A stretch of DNA of 52,456 nt from CAZGUG01 sp964625335 (GTDB taxonomy: Bacteria > Bacillota > Clostridia > Ch29): positions 1 through 52,456 of the forward strand of contig CAZVBE010000015.1 of NCBI GenBank assembly GCA_964625335.1, written 5' to 3'. A program made the position numbers and the translations under genes. Numbering within the stretch: position 1 is the first letter of the stretch; each line of letters begins with the position of its first letter. The notes under the pieces were generated by a model. The model saw nothing but the letters and a program-made list of their open reading frames with translations. It did not search any database and had not been told where the DNA came from. This document shows, piece by piece, positions 7,163 to 15,375 of this stretch.

Positions 7163-8590
7163 ATGCTGTTTTCAAGGGAAGGCTTTAACCAGGCCAGGTT
7201 TCGCAGGGATATAGTCGGTATCAACAAAAAAGTACCCCTCGCAGGAGGAGGATATAAAACCTATGTAAACCTTGACAACGCCGCCAGTACCCCGGTACTT
7301 CAACCGGTACTGGATAAGGTGAACGAGTTTATGGACTGGTATTCAAGCGTACACAGGGGTGCGGGTTTTAAGTCCCAGGTATCCACCCATGTATACGATA
7401 CCGCCCATGAGATAATCGGCGGCTTCGTAAAAGCCGACCTCGAGACCAATGGTGTTATATTTGTAAAAAACGCCACCGAAGCGTTAAACAAGATATCCTA
7501 CAGAATGGGATTCAGAAAGGATGACATAGTACTGACAACCATGATGGAGCACCACTCCAACGACCTTCCATGGAGGTCCAGGGCCAGAACGGTGTATGCA
7601 ATAGCAGATGACATGGGTGCCCTCGACTATGACGACCTTGAGGCGAAATTAAGGCGGTATGGAAGCAGGATAAAGCTTGTCAGTGTTTCCGGGGCCTCCA
7701 ACGTAACAGGTTATAAAAACGATGTAGGAAAAATCGCCGCCCTGGCTCACCGGGCAGGAGCGCCAATACTTGTGGACGGCGCCCAGCTTATACCCCATTC
7801 ACCAATAGATATGAAAGCCGATAACCATCCCGAACATATAGACTACCTGGTCTTTTCTGCCCATAAGATGTACGCTCCCTTTGGAACCGGAGTACTTATA
7901 GGACCCAAAAGCACTTTTCTAAAGGATGGCCCTGAATACACCGGCGGCGGTACCATCAGCGTAGTGACCCAGAATTTAGTGGAATGGGCGGGGCTGCCGG
8001 ACAGGGAGGAAGCGGGCTCGCCCAACGTGGTAGGGGCAGTGGCCCTGGCAGCCGCAATCGGATACCTTGAAAAACAGGGCATGCGCAACATTGAAGGCTA
8101 TGAAAAAAACCTTACTTCCTATACCCTTAAAAGGCTTAAGGAGATAAAAGGCCTAACGATATACGGTGAAAATGCTCCTGATAATACACAAAACAGGGTA
8201 GGGGTTATAACCTTTAATCTGGACGGTGTTCCCCATGACCTGACAGCTGCAGCCCTGGCGTGGGAGGATGGTATTGCAGTGAGGAATGGTTGTTTTTGTG
8301 CCCATCCCTATATTCTGCACCTTTTAGGGCTTAAGCCGCAGCATGTTTCACAGCTTGTTCTTAAGAAAAAAACCGGAGATATGAGCGATATTCCGGGAAT
8401 GGTAAGGGTCAGCCTTGCTGCTTATAATAACCGGAAGGATACCGACCGGCTTATTGATTGCCTCGTCAAAATAAAAAACATGTCCCACTCCGGGGAGCTT
8501 GCAAAAAGATATACTTTTCGCCGGGAAACGGGAGCATATTATCCCAGGGACACCAAGGCAAACCCCCAAAAGGTTTTCCGGCTGGATTAG
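7163..8590 (+). CDS. Class-V aminotransferase, cysteine desulfurase-like (SufS/CsdA group)
   Basis: This 475-residue PLP-dependent protein has the fold-type I cysteine desulfurase layout. The N-terminal signature is LDNAASTPV, the Schiff-base lysine is Lys235 in FSAHKMY, and Cys379 in VRNGCFCAHPY aligns with the persulfide cysteine of SufS-type enzymes. The predicted reaction is removal of sulfur from cysteine as a persulfide. It stands alone with no suf or isc genes beside it, and its C-terminus is longer than a typical SufS of about 410 residues. GGAG lies eight bases before ATG 7163. It could instead act on selenocysteine or another substrate. Confidence 0.82.
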   Translation: MLFSREGFNQARFRRDIVGINKKVPLAGGGYKTYVNLDNAASTPVLQPVLDKVNEFMDWYSSVHRGAGFKSQVSTHVYDTAHEIIGGFVKADLETNGVIFVKNATEALNKISYRMGFRKDDIVLTTMMEHHSNDLPWRSRARTVYAIADDMGALDYDDLEAKLRRYGSRIKLVSVSGASNVTGYKNDVGKIAALAHRAGAPILVDGAQLIPHSPIDMKADNHPEHIDYLVFSAHKMYAPFGTGVLIGPKSTFLKDGPEYTGGGTISVVTQNLVEWAGLPDREEAGSPNVVGAVALAAAIGYLEKQGMRNIEGYEKNLTSYTLKRLKEIKGLTIYGENAPDNTQNRVGVITFNLDGVPHDLTAAALAWEDGIAVRNGCFCAHPYILHLLGLKPQHVSQLVLKKKTGDMSDIPGMVRVSLAAYNNRKDTDRLIDCLVKIKNMSHSGELAKRYTFRRETGAYYPRDTKANPQKVFRLD

Positions 8591-8711
8591 CCGGTGAATT
8601 TGTCCATTTATCCTTTTTATGCTATAATTCCATAACAACAGATAACAGAGTTAGTGTCTTTCCTGATTCTGTTTCTGATTTGGCGTAAAGCTGATTAAGA
8701 GGGTGATGGAT

Positions 8712-9938
8712 ATGGCCAGAACCAATATCGGAATAGGATTTTTTACAGGACGAAAAGCCTTCAGCAGCGTAATAAGAACATACATGAATAGTTGGCGTAA
8801 TTCTGTGCTTATTAAAGACCCCGGATACTCGGTCAATTTGTTTGTTGCCTATGATTTAAAGTATTCCAATACAAAGCCCAGTGACTATATGAGCCCAAAC
8901 GTACTTAATTCCTACCTGGATTCGTCTTTTTTCATTCATGAGAAGACCGGTGAGAATGAAATTAGTTACCTGATCAGAAAGGGATTGCTTACTTCATATG
9001 AGGCAAATCTTTTATTTGGTCGGGGATATGCAAAAAAAAGGAACACAATACTATACTTTGCCATTAAGCACGGTATTGATTATATGGTTTTTATTGATGA
9101 CGATGAATACACTATTATTCCTATTGAAACCGATTACGGTTTGCTGTGGAAGGGCCAACAAATTATAAAAACCCATATGGATCATATCGGGAATGCAAAT
9201 ATTACACACGGTCATCACTGCGGTTATGTTTCTCCTATTCCAAGCATTAAATATGACAACGAAATGACCGAAGATATCTTCAGGCTGTTTATCGAAACCC
9301 TCAGCAATGATATTGTCAACTGGGATTCCATAAAAGAAAAAATAGAAAACAACGGCATAACTAATGTAGATACAAAGATTCTAAAAGAAAACAAGATCTT
9401 CGAAGTCGGGGAAGTAAACGGAATGAAATTTATTTCAGGGTCAAACTTATGCATCAACTTCAAAAAACTTGATAAGGTTTATCCCTTTTATAATCCTCCT
9501 AACGCACGGGGAGAGGATACCTTTTTAAGCACCTGCCTGACCCATTCCAAAGTGGTAAAGGTTCCCTGCTACACTTTTCATGATGGATTTGGTCAGTATA
9601 ACGACTTGCTCAGCGGAGTATTGCCCTCTGTTTTAAAGCCTGTAAAGAGCGATTCCCCTAAAATCATAAACAGATTTCTGCGTGCCTGCATCGGTTGGGT
9701 AAGATATAAGCCTCTTATTGTATACATAACCGACAGAGAGCACTATAGAGAAACAATAGAAAAAATGAAGCACAATTTAAGAATTACACTGCCAATAGTC
9801 TCTAAGCATTTCAAGAATGATAAATTTAACAATATCTACGACGAGTTGGTAAAGTATGATTCAAATGTGGAATTGCACTATGAAGAGTTTGAAAACACCA
9901 AAAAGGCATGGCTTAAAATCGTTAACTATATTAAATAG
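8712..9938 (+). CDS. Predicted GT-A-type glycosyltransferase
   Basis: This protein of about 408 residues has an early Rossmann-like start (TNIGIGFFTGR) and a DXD-like cluster, FIDDDEY, at 129-131, preceded by an RN-containing helix (KKRNTILYFAIKHGIDY). This resembles nucleotide-sugar-dependent GT-A glycosyltransferases that bind a divalent metal through acidic residues. The later GEDTFLS motif resembles the acceptor-side acidic motif of such enzymes. Substrate and product are unknown. ATG 8712 has AAGAGGG eight bases upstream; GTG 8703 and ATG 8706 are alternatives. By eye the gene is more AT-rich than its neighbours, and it ends at a bidirectional terminator, so acquisition by transfer is possible. 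Confidence 0.62.
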   Translation: MARTNIGIGFFTGRKAFSSVIRTYMNSWRNSVLIKDPGYSVNLFVAYDLKYSNTKPSDYMSPNVLNSYLDSSFFIHEKTGENEISYLIRKGLLTSYEANLLFGRGYAKKRNTILYFAIKHGIDYMVFIDDDEYTIIPIETDYGLLWKGQQIIKTHMDHIGNANITHGHHCGYVSPIPSIKYDNEMTEDIFRLFIETLSNDIVNWDSIKEKIENNGITNVDTKILKENKIFEVGEVNGMKFISGSNLCINFKKLDKVYPFYNPPNARGEDTFLSTCLTHSKVVKVPCYTFHDGFGQYNDLLSGVLPSVLKPVKSDSPKIINRFLRACIGWVRYKPLIVYITDREHYRETIEKMKHNLRITLPIVSKHFKNDKFNNIYDELVKYDSNVELHYEEFENTKKAWLKIVNYIK

Positions 9939-9963
9939 AAGTTTGGATTGATCACCCACCACT

Positions 9964-9994
9964 AAAAAAAGAGAGCCTGGGCTCTCTTTTTTTT
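9964..9994. terminator. Bidirectional intrinsic terminator
   Basis: GAGAGC (9971-9976) pairs with GCTCTC (9981-9986), with a run of A before and a run of T after. It therefore works on both strands, ending the glycosyltransferase transcript and the opposing oxidoreductase operon. Confidence 0.92.
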
Positions 9995-10027
9995 GTAAAC
10001 GGCAAACCTGCCGGTTAAATAGTGCTA

Positions 10028-10582
10028 TCAACCGCAGCTTTCTCCCTTTACCAATTCAGCACCCCTGTCCAGGGCTTGCTTATTCACGGGTATCAGGTGG
10101 GCTTTTTTTGCTCCGAATACCTTTTCCAGGGCCTTTACTACGCTTGCCTTTTCAAGGGCCCCCGTAGCCTCCAGATAGGCTCCCAGCATAACCATATTGG
10201 CTATCCTGCTGTTACCCAGCTCATTTGCTATCTCGTTGGCGGGTATATCATAAGCTCTGATATCGTCCCTTTCCGCTTTCCTGTCAATCAGGGAACTGTT
10301 TATCAGAAGAAGCCCGTCCTTTACAACGGCGGATTCGAATTTATCAAGGGACGGCCTGTTCATCGCTATCACAGCGGTGGCATCCGTTACTACCGGAGAT
10401 GCTACCGGGCTGTCGGATATGATTACATTACAGTTTGCGGTTCCGCCCCTCATTTCGGGGCCGTAAGACGGCAGCCAGGATACCTTCTTGCCTTCAATCA
10501 TCCCTGCATAGGTCAGAAGCTGCCCCATCGACATTACTCCCTGGCCTCCAAATCCGGCCATAATCACCTGTTCGTTTATCAT
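10028..10582 (-). CDS. 2-oxoacid:ferredoxin oxidoreductase, gamma subunit
   Basis: This 184-residue protein matches the gamma (POR catalytic-domain) subunit of 2-oxoacid ferredoxin oxidoreductases, opening with VIMAGFGGQGVMSMGQLL and containing PSYGPEMRGGTANC. It forms part of the cytosolic enzyme that oxidises 2-oxoacids and CoA to acyl-CoA and CO2 while reducing ferredoxin. It is the last gene of the operon, three bases after the beta subunit, and is followed by the bidirectional terminator. Substrate choice is inferred from the phosphotransbutyrylase and kinase genes upstream. Confidence 0.92.
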   Translation of the reverse strand: MINEQVIMAGFGGQGVMSMGQLLTYAGMIEGKKVSWLPSYGPEMRGGTANCNVIISDSPVASPVVTDATAVIAMNRPSLDKFESAVVKDGLLLINSSLIDRKAERDDIRAYDIPANEIANELGNSRIANMVMLGAYLEATGALEKASVVKALEKVFGAKKAHLIPVNKQALDRGAELVKGESCG

Positions 10583-10585
10583 ATC

Positions 10586-11335
10586 CTATTTCACCTCCTC
10601 AGGGGTTTTGTAAGCTCCCAGGGGATAATAGGGTATCATGTTCTCTTCCAGCCACTTGATTGCCTCAACCGGCGTCAGCCCCCAGTTGGTCGGGCAGGTG
10701 GACAGAACTTCTATCATGGTAAACCCTTTACCTTCCATCTGCAGCTGGAAGGCTTTCTTTATTGCCTTTTTGGCTTTTCTGATGTTAGCCGGGCTTGTTA
10801 CGGTAACCCTCTCGATGTAAGCCGGGCCATCAAGGGTGGCCAGCATTTCACTCATTCGTATAGGCGCTCCCGCATGGTCCTTATCCCTTCCAAAGGGTGA
10901 TGTCGTAGCCTTCTGGCCAACCAAAGTGGTAGGCGCCATCTGGCCTCCGGTCATCCCGTATATGGCGTTGTTTACAAATATGGTGGTGATCTTTTCTCCC
11001 CGCATGGCTGCGTGTACAATCTCTGCGGTGCCTATCGAAGCAAGGTCACCGTCACCCTGATAGGTAAATACCACTTTGTCGGGATGTACTCTCTTTATCC
11101 CTGTCCCAACGGCAGGCGCTCTGCCATGGGCAGCCTCCTGCATATCACAGTTAAAATAGTCATAGGCAAATACCGAGCAGCCAACCGGCGCAACCCCTAT
11201 GGCTTTGTCCAGAACCTCCAGTTCTTCAAGAACCTCAGCAACCAGCCTGTGAATTATACCGTGGGTGCAGCCCGGACAGTAATGGAAGGGCCTATCCTGT
11301 AAACCGTTGGTTCTCTGGAATACCTTGTCGGCCAT
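10586..11335 (-). CDS. 2-oxoacid:ferredoxin oxidoreductase, beta (TPP-binding) subunit
   Basis: This 249-residue subunit binds thiamine pyrophosphate. The TPP motif runs from GDGDLASIG to NNAIYGMTGGQ (about 95-132), and HYCPGCTHG near residue 20 provides conserved cysteines. It is the catalytic decarboxylating half of the enzyme, working with the alpha subunit. Its start overlaps the alpha-subunit stop by one base. The family includes 2-oxoisovalerate and 2-oxoglutarate enzymes, which cannot be separated with certainty here. Confidence 0.93.
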   Translation of the reverse strand: MADKVFQRTNGLQDRPFHYCPGCTHGIIHRLVAEVLEELEVLDKAIGVAPVGCSVFAYDYFNCDMQEAAHGRAPAVGTGIKRVHPDKVVFTYQGDGDLASIGTAEIVHAAMRGEKITTIFVNNAIYGMTGGQMAPTTLVGQKATTSPFGRDKDHAGAPIRMSEMLATLDGPAYIERVTVTSPANIRKAKKAIKKAFQLQMEGKGFTMIEVLSTCPTNWGLTPVEAIKWLEENMIPYYPLGAYKTPEEVK

Positions 11336-12396
11336 TATTTAGCACCCCCTAATATTTTCTTAATCTCAGCTACTATATCGTCGGGAATGGGCACCATGCC
11401 ACCGGTTCTTCCGTAAAAACAGACCGGCTTTTTCCCGTTGACGCCCAGCTTCACATCCTCCACCATCTGGCCTGTGCTCATTTCAACCGAAAGAAAGGCC
11501 TTTGTCCTGTCGGCATACTCTTCAAATACTTCATAGGGGAAGGGCCACAGGGATATAGGACGTATCAGCCCGACATTTATACCTTCGCCCTTGCATTTTT
11601 CTATAACGGTTTTTACGATTCTGGCGGTAGTTCCGTAAGCAACGGTTATTATATCCGGGTTTTCGCAGTTATAAACTTCGTATTTTTTTTCGTTCTTTTC
11701 TATTTCATCGTATTTGGCCTTTAACTTCATATTGTGCTTCTCACATTCGGCGGGGTCGATAAACAATGAATTTATGACGTTGGTGTGCTTTCTGCCGCCG
11801 GTACCCGTGGTAGCCCAATCCTTGGGCAAAAGGTTCCGTTTTTTTGGTTCCTGCAGCTCGACCGGCTCCATCATCTGTCCCAGCATCCCATCTCCTATTA
11901 TCATAACGGGATTTCTGTACTGGTCGGCTATATCAAAGCCTTCCATCATAAGGTCTGTCAGCTCCTGCACCGATGCGGGGGCCAGTACCACCATCCTGTA
12001 GTCCCCATGGCCGCCGCCTTTGGTTGCCTGGAAATAGTCGGACTGCGCAGGCTGGATACCTCCCAGACCGGGACCGCCCCTGACTATATTTACTATCACA
12101 CAGGGCAGCTCCGCTCCTGCTATGTAGGAAATGCCCTCCATCTTAAGGCTTATGCCGGGGCTGGAGGATGAGGTCATTACCCTTGCTCCTGCTCCTGCTG
12201 CGCCGTAGACCATGTTTATGGCAGCAACTTCACTCTCGGCCTGCAGGAAAGTTGCACCTGTCTTTGGCATTTCCCTCGACATATATTCGGGTAGCTCGCT
12301 TTGAGGTGTTATTGGATAACCGAAGAAAAACTTGCATCCGGCTTTTATCGCAGCGGCGCCGATTGCTTCATTCCCCTTCATTAAAACCTTTGCCAT
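11335..12396 (-). CDS. vorB: 2-oxoacid:ferredoxin oxidoreductase, alpha subunit (VorB type)
   Basis: This 353-residue alpha subunit carries the conserved GYPITPQSELPEYM, AESEVAAINMVYGAAGAGAR and SSSSPGISLKMEGISY segments of the pyrimidine-binding domain of ferredoxin oxidoreductases. It resembles the 3-methyl-2-oxobutanoate (2-oxoisovalerate) type, which oxidises branched-chain 2-oxoacids to acyl-CoA. The neighbouring ptb and buk genes fit this, since branched acyl-CoA could then yield ATP and branched volatile fatty acids. A 2-oxoglutarate role remains possible. Confidence 0.9.
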   Translation of the reverse strand: MAKVLMKGNEAIGAAAIKAGCKFFFGYPITPQSELPEYMSREMPKTGATFLQAESEVAAINMVYGAAGAGARVMTSSSSPGISLKMEGISYIAGAELPCVIVNIVRGGPGLGGIQPAQSDYFQATKGGGHGDYRMVVLAPASVQELTDLMMEGFDIADQYRNPVMIIGDGMLGQMMEPVELQEPKKRNLLPKDWATTGTGGRKHTNVINSLFIDPAECEKHNMKLKAKYDEIEKNEKKYEVYNCENPDIITVAYGTTARIVKTVIEKCKGEGINVGLIRPISLWPFPYEVFEEYADRTKAFLSVEMSTGQMVEDVKLGVNGKKPVCFYGRTGGMVPIPDDIVAEIKKILGGAK

Positions 12397-12438
12397 AAAA
12401 TTTCCCTCCTCTTATTTGAGTTGCCTCCCATCGATTTG

Positions 12439-12672
12439 CTAATTATCCTTTTTAATTCTCTCAACCTCGATTACAGTATCAGGACAGATGGTAGCACAAT
12501 TTCCGCAGGCTATGCATTTTTCCATCTCATAAACGGTTGCAGGGTGATATCCCTTAGCGTTTATCCTGTCCTTTGACATTTTGACTATATTCACCGGGCA
12601 AACAGTTGTGCAGAGCTCACATCCCTTGCATAGATGTTCCCTGAATGTAACCTTTCCTCTTACCTTTGCCAT
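12439..12672 (-). CDS. 2-oxoacid:ferredoxin oxidoreductase, delta (ferredoxin-like) subunit
   Basis: This 77-residue protein has two [4Fe-4S] cluster motifs, CKGCELCTTVCP and CIACGNCATICP. It carries electrons from the TPP site to external ferredoxin. ATG 12672 is supported by AAGGAGGG six bases upstream; an upstream extension in the same frame lacks such a site. It is the first of the four oxidoreductase genes, in the order delta-alpha-beta-gamma, which is usual for Vor/Kor operons. Confidence 0.92.
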   Translation of the reverse strand: MAKVRGKVTFREHLCKGCELCTTVCPVNIVKMSKDRINAKGYHPATVYEMEKCIACGNCATICPDTVIEVERIKKDN

Positions 12673-12698
12673 GTACAACCCTCCTTTTTGCGCTGAAA

Positions 12699-13370
12699 TT
12701 ACAACCATTCAGGCCGCATATACATTTTTACCGGAAAAATCCTGCCCGTTAAGCCCTCCGGAAGTTCTTTTGCCACCCTCTCGACAGCACTGATATATTT
12801 CACCGGCAAATCTTTCATCCGGGAAACCTCTTCAACTACCTTCTGTCCTCTTAAAACATCTTCCACGGTTGTGTCACGAAGCATATGGGTGTTGTTCACA
12901 AGACCGGTGGCAGGAACCCGTGCAGACCTTTCTATCCCTTCGATATACCGTGCCACTGCCCCGGGACTTCCGGTGTTTGGCCGGTTGGCGTTAACCACTA
13001 TAAACATGTCATAGCCGCCGTGTTTAAGGTATTCAAAATAGCGTCCCAGAACCCTTGCTCCCACCGTATCGCCCCCCACATCCAGTACCGCTTCGTAGCT
13101 TTCATCCTGCAGCAGGGTATAGATTACAGGTGAAAGAGCGGGAACGTCGGCGTTTATAAACTGTCCCTCCGGCGCCACAACCCTAATTCCCAACCTTTCC
13201 ATCTGGGCTTTTTTCTCCCGGGAGCGAAAATACGGGTTAACAATATCCAAATCTGCAATAGCCGTTTTCCTGCCGGACTCTGCCAGCTTGATAGCATAGT
13301 TGACCGAAAACTCGGTCTTACCGCTTCCATAATGTCCGGTTATAATCCTTATTCTCTTGTCCCTTAGCAT
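12699..13370 (-). CDS. P-loop ATPase of unknown role in the buk-ptb-vor operon
   Basis: This 223-residue protein has a Walker A motif, GHYGSGKTE (about 12-20), a following ADLDIVNPYFRSRE segment and LDVGGD near residue 96, like SIMIBI-class ATPases (CobQ/MinD relatives). It lacks the signature lysine of the MinD KGGxGKT box and has no cysteine at all, so it is unlikely to be an Fe-S scaffold of the Nbp35/Mrp type. It lies between buk and the oxidoreductase genes with gaps of only 14 and 26 bases, so it belongs to the operon. Function is unknown; chaperoning or regulation of the pathway enzymes is a guess. Confidence 0.75.
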   Translation of the reverse strand: MLRDKRIRIITGHYGSGKTEFSVNYAIKLAESGRKTAIADLDIVNPYFRSREKKAQMERLGIRVVAPEGQFINADVPALSPVIYTLLQDESYEAVLDVGGDTVGARVLGRYFEYLKHGGYDMFIVVNANRPNTGSPGAVARYIEGIERSARVPATGLVNNTHMLRDTTVEDVLRGQKVVEEVSRMKDLPVKYISAVERVAKELPEGLTGRIFPVKMYMRPEWL

Positions 13371-13384
13371 GCGCTGTCAGTCCT

Positions 13385-14461
13385 TCATTCGTATTGTTTG
13401 GCCTTTTCTTCGCCCCTTAATACCCTTAAGCCGCCCTCTGCCAGGGCTGTCATTTCATCCTCCCCCGGATAAACAAGCACAGGGGCAATGAATTCTACGC
13501 TTTCGGTTATCCATCCGGTCAACATCTTGCTGTGCGCAATACCTCCCGTAAGAAGGATTGCATCCACATCCCCGGCCAGAACAGCAGCGCAGCTGCCTAT
13601 TTCCTTGGCTATCTGGTATGCCATTGCCCTGTACACCAACTCCGCTTTTCCGTCGCCTTCCTGTATCATTGTCTCCACTTCCCTTGCATCATTGGTTTTC
13701 AGGTAAGCCACCAGACCGCCCTTGCCCACTATTTTTTTCTTTATATCATCCAATGTATATTTGCCGGAATAACAAAGGTCGATCAGTCCTTCCACCGGCA
13801 GGCTTCCCGCCCTTTCGGGTGAAAAAGGGCCTTCCCCGTCAAGTGCATTGTTAACGTCTGCCACTCTTCCTTTCTTATGGGCACCTACCGAAATCCCGCC
13901 GCCAATATGGGTTACTATAAAATTCGCCTCTTCATAGGATTTTCCCAGGTCCCTGGCAGCTCTTCTGGCTACAGCTTTCTGGTTTAGTGCATGGGATATG
14001 GATATCCTCTCGATTTCGGGCAGCCCCGATATCCTTGCCACGTCTTCCATCTCATCCACTACCACCGGGTCGACTATATAGGCCGGAATGTTTAGCTGCA
14101 AAGCAATCTCCCTTGCCAGTATACCCCCCAGGCTTGATGCGTGCTGTCCGAAAAGCCCCAGCCTCAAGTCCTCAACCATCCTGTTGCTCACCTCATAGGT
14201 ACCGCTGGGAATGGGATGCAAAAGCCCGCCTCTTCCCACTACGGCGTTCAGCTTTGTCAGGTTTATATCCTTCTTGTTCAGCGTTTCTAGTATGACATCC
14301 TTTCTGAACTGGTACTGGCTGAATATGGTGGGATAGGGAGACAACTCCTCGGACGAATGCCTTATTACTTCCTCAAGAACAGGCTTTTCACTGTCAAATA
14401 TCGCTATCTTGGTGGAAGTGGAACCCGGATTTATTATAAGTAACCTGAATACCTCGTTCAT
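13385..14461 (-). CDS. buk: Butyrate kinase (paralogue 1)
   Basis: This 358-residue protein belongs to the acetate/butyrate kinase family (ASKHA fold). It begins LLIINPGSTSTKIAIFD, the phosphate-binding start, and contains the GGGISVGAHKKGRVADVNNA nucleotide-site block and AILLTGGIAHSK. It converts acyl-phosphate and ADP to the free acid and ATP. It overlaps ptb by four bases. A second copy lies on the other side of ptb, so the two may differ in chain specificity, for example butyryl versus isobutyryl or isovaleryl. Confidence 0.93.
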   Translation of the reverse strand: MNEVFRLLIINPGSTSTKIAIFDSEKPVLEEVIRHSSEELSPYPTIFSQYQFRKDVILETLNKKDINLTKLNAVVGRGGLLHPIPSGTYEVSNRMVEDLRLGLFGQHASSLGGILAREIALQLNIPAYIVDPVVVDEMEDVARISGLPEIERISISHALNQKAVARRAARDLGKSYEEANFIVTHIGGGISVGAHKKGRVADVNNALDGEGPFSPERAGSLPVEGLIDLCYSGKYTLDDIKKKIVGKGGLVAYLKTNDAREVETMIQEGDGKAELVYRAMAYQIAKEIGSCAAVLAGDVDAILLTGGIAHSKMLTGWITESVEFIAPVLVYPGEDEMTALAEGGLRVLRGEEKAKQYE

Positions 14462-15375
14462 ATTCTCACCCCGCTTTTTTTGTTTGCCAATAAAACCGCA
14501 AGGGCAATCGAGTTGAGTTTGGCCTCTTCATTATCAGCCCTTGAGGTAACTACTATGGGTACCTTTGCCCCCACAACCAGGCCGGCGCATTTTGCCCCGG
14601 CAAAGTACACCAGGGATTTGTACAGTATATTGCCCGCTTCAATATCGGGAACTATAAGAATGTCTGCGTTTCCCGCAACAGAGTGGTTAATACCCTTATG
14701 CCTGGCAGCCTCAACCGACACCGCATTGTCCAGTGCAAAGGGACCCCCTACAATACAATCCTTTATCCTGCCTTCCTCGTTCATTTTTACCAGTTGCGCC
14801 GCATCCAGAGTTGCCGGCATCTTGGGGTTTACCTTTTCAACGGCGCACACAACGGCAACCCGGGGATTGTCATTATCCAATGCCTTGGCCAGCTGCACCG
14901 AGTTTTCTATTATCTGTACCTTTTGTAGCAGGTCGGGAGCAATGTTCATACCCGGATCGCTGAATATAAACAGCCTTTGATACCCTTTAACCTCGGCTAC
15001 GCCTATGTGGCTTAAAATATTATCCCCCCGCAGGCGTTCGTCACTGAGTACTGCCTTCAGTATAACCGAAGTATCTATTATTCCCTTCATTACTATATCA
15101 GCCCTGCCGGAACTGACCAGCTCCACGGCTTTACGGCAGGCCTCCGACTTATCCGGCTCGTCGATTATTTCAAACCCTTTAATATCAAGACCAATCTCTT
15201 TGGCTATTCCCTGTATCCCTTGTTTGTCCCCAACCAATACAGCCTTTGCAATTCCTCTCTCTTGGGCCTTAGTTACGGCGGTCAGCACCTCCGCATCCTG
15301 CGCCACTGCAACAGCAATAGTTTTAGGGCTTCTTTCCCTTGCATGCTTAACAATTTCCCCAAAGCTATTAATCAA
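14458..15375 (-). CDS. ptb: Phosphate butyryltransferase
   Basis: This 305-residue protein matches the phosphotransbutyrylase/phosphotransacetylase family. Visible segments are KAVLVGDKQGIQGIAKEIG near residue 45 and DILIVPDIEAGNILYKSL followed by AGLVVGAKVPIVVTSRAD near the C-terminus. It swaps CoA for phosphate on short or branched acyl groups, feeding the adjacent kinases. It overlaps both flanking buk genes (8 and 4 bases), so the three are probably translated in concert. Length is typical for Ptb. Confidence 0.94.
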   Translation of the reverse strand: MINSFGEIVKHARERSPKTIAVAVAQDAEVLTAVTKAQERGIAKAVLVGDKQGIQGIAKEIGLDIKGFEIIDEPDKSEACRKAVELVSSGRADIVMKGIIDTSVILKAVLSDERLRGDNILSHIGVAEVKGYQRLFIFSDPGMNIAPDLLQKVQIIENSVQLAKALDNDNPRVAVVCAVEKVNPKMPATLDAAQLVKMNEEGRIKDCIVGGPFALDNAVSVEAARHKGINHSVAGNADILIVPDIEAGNILYKSLVYFAGAKCAGLVVGAKVPIVVTSRADNEEAKLNSIALAVLLANKKSGVRI

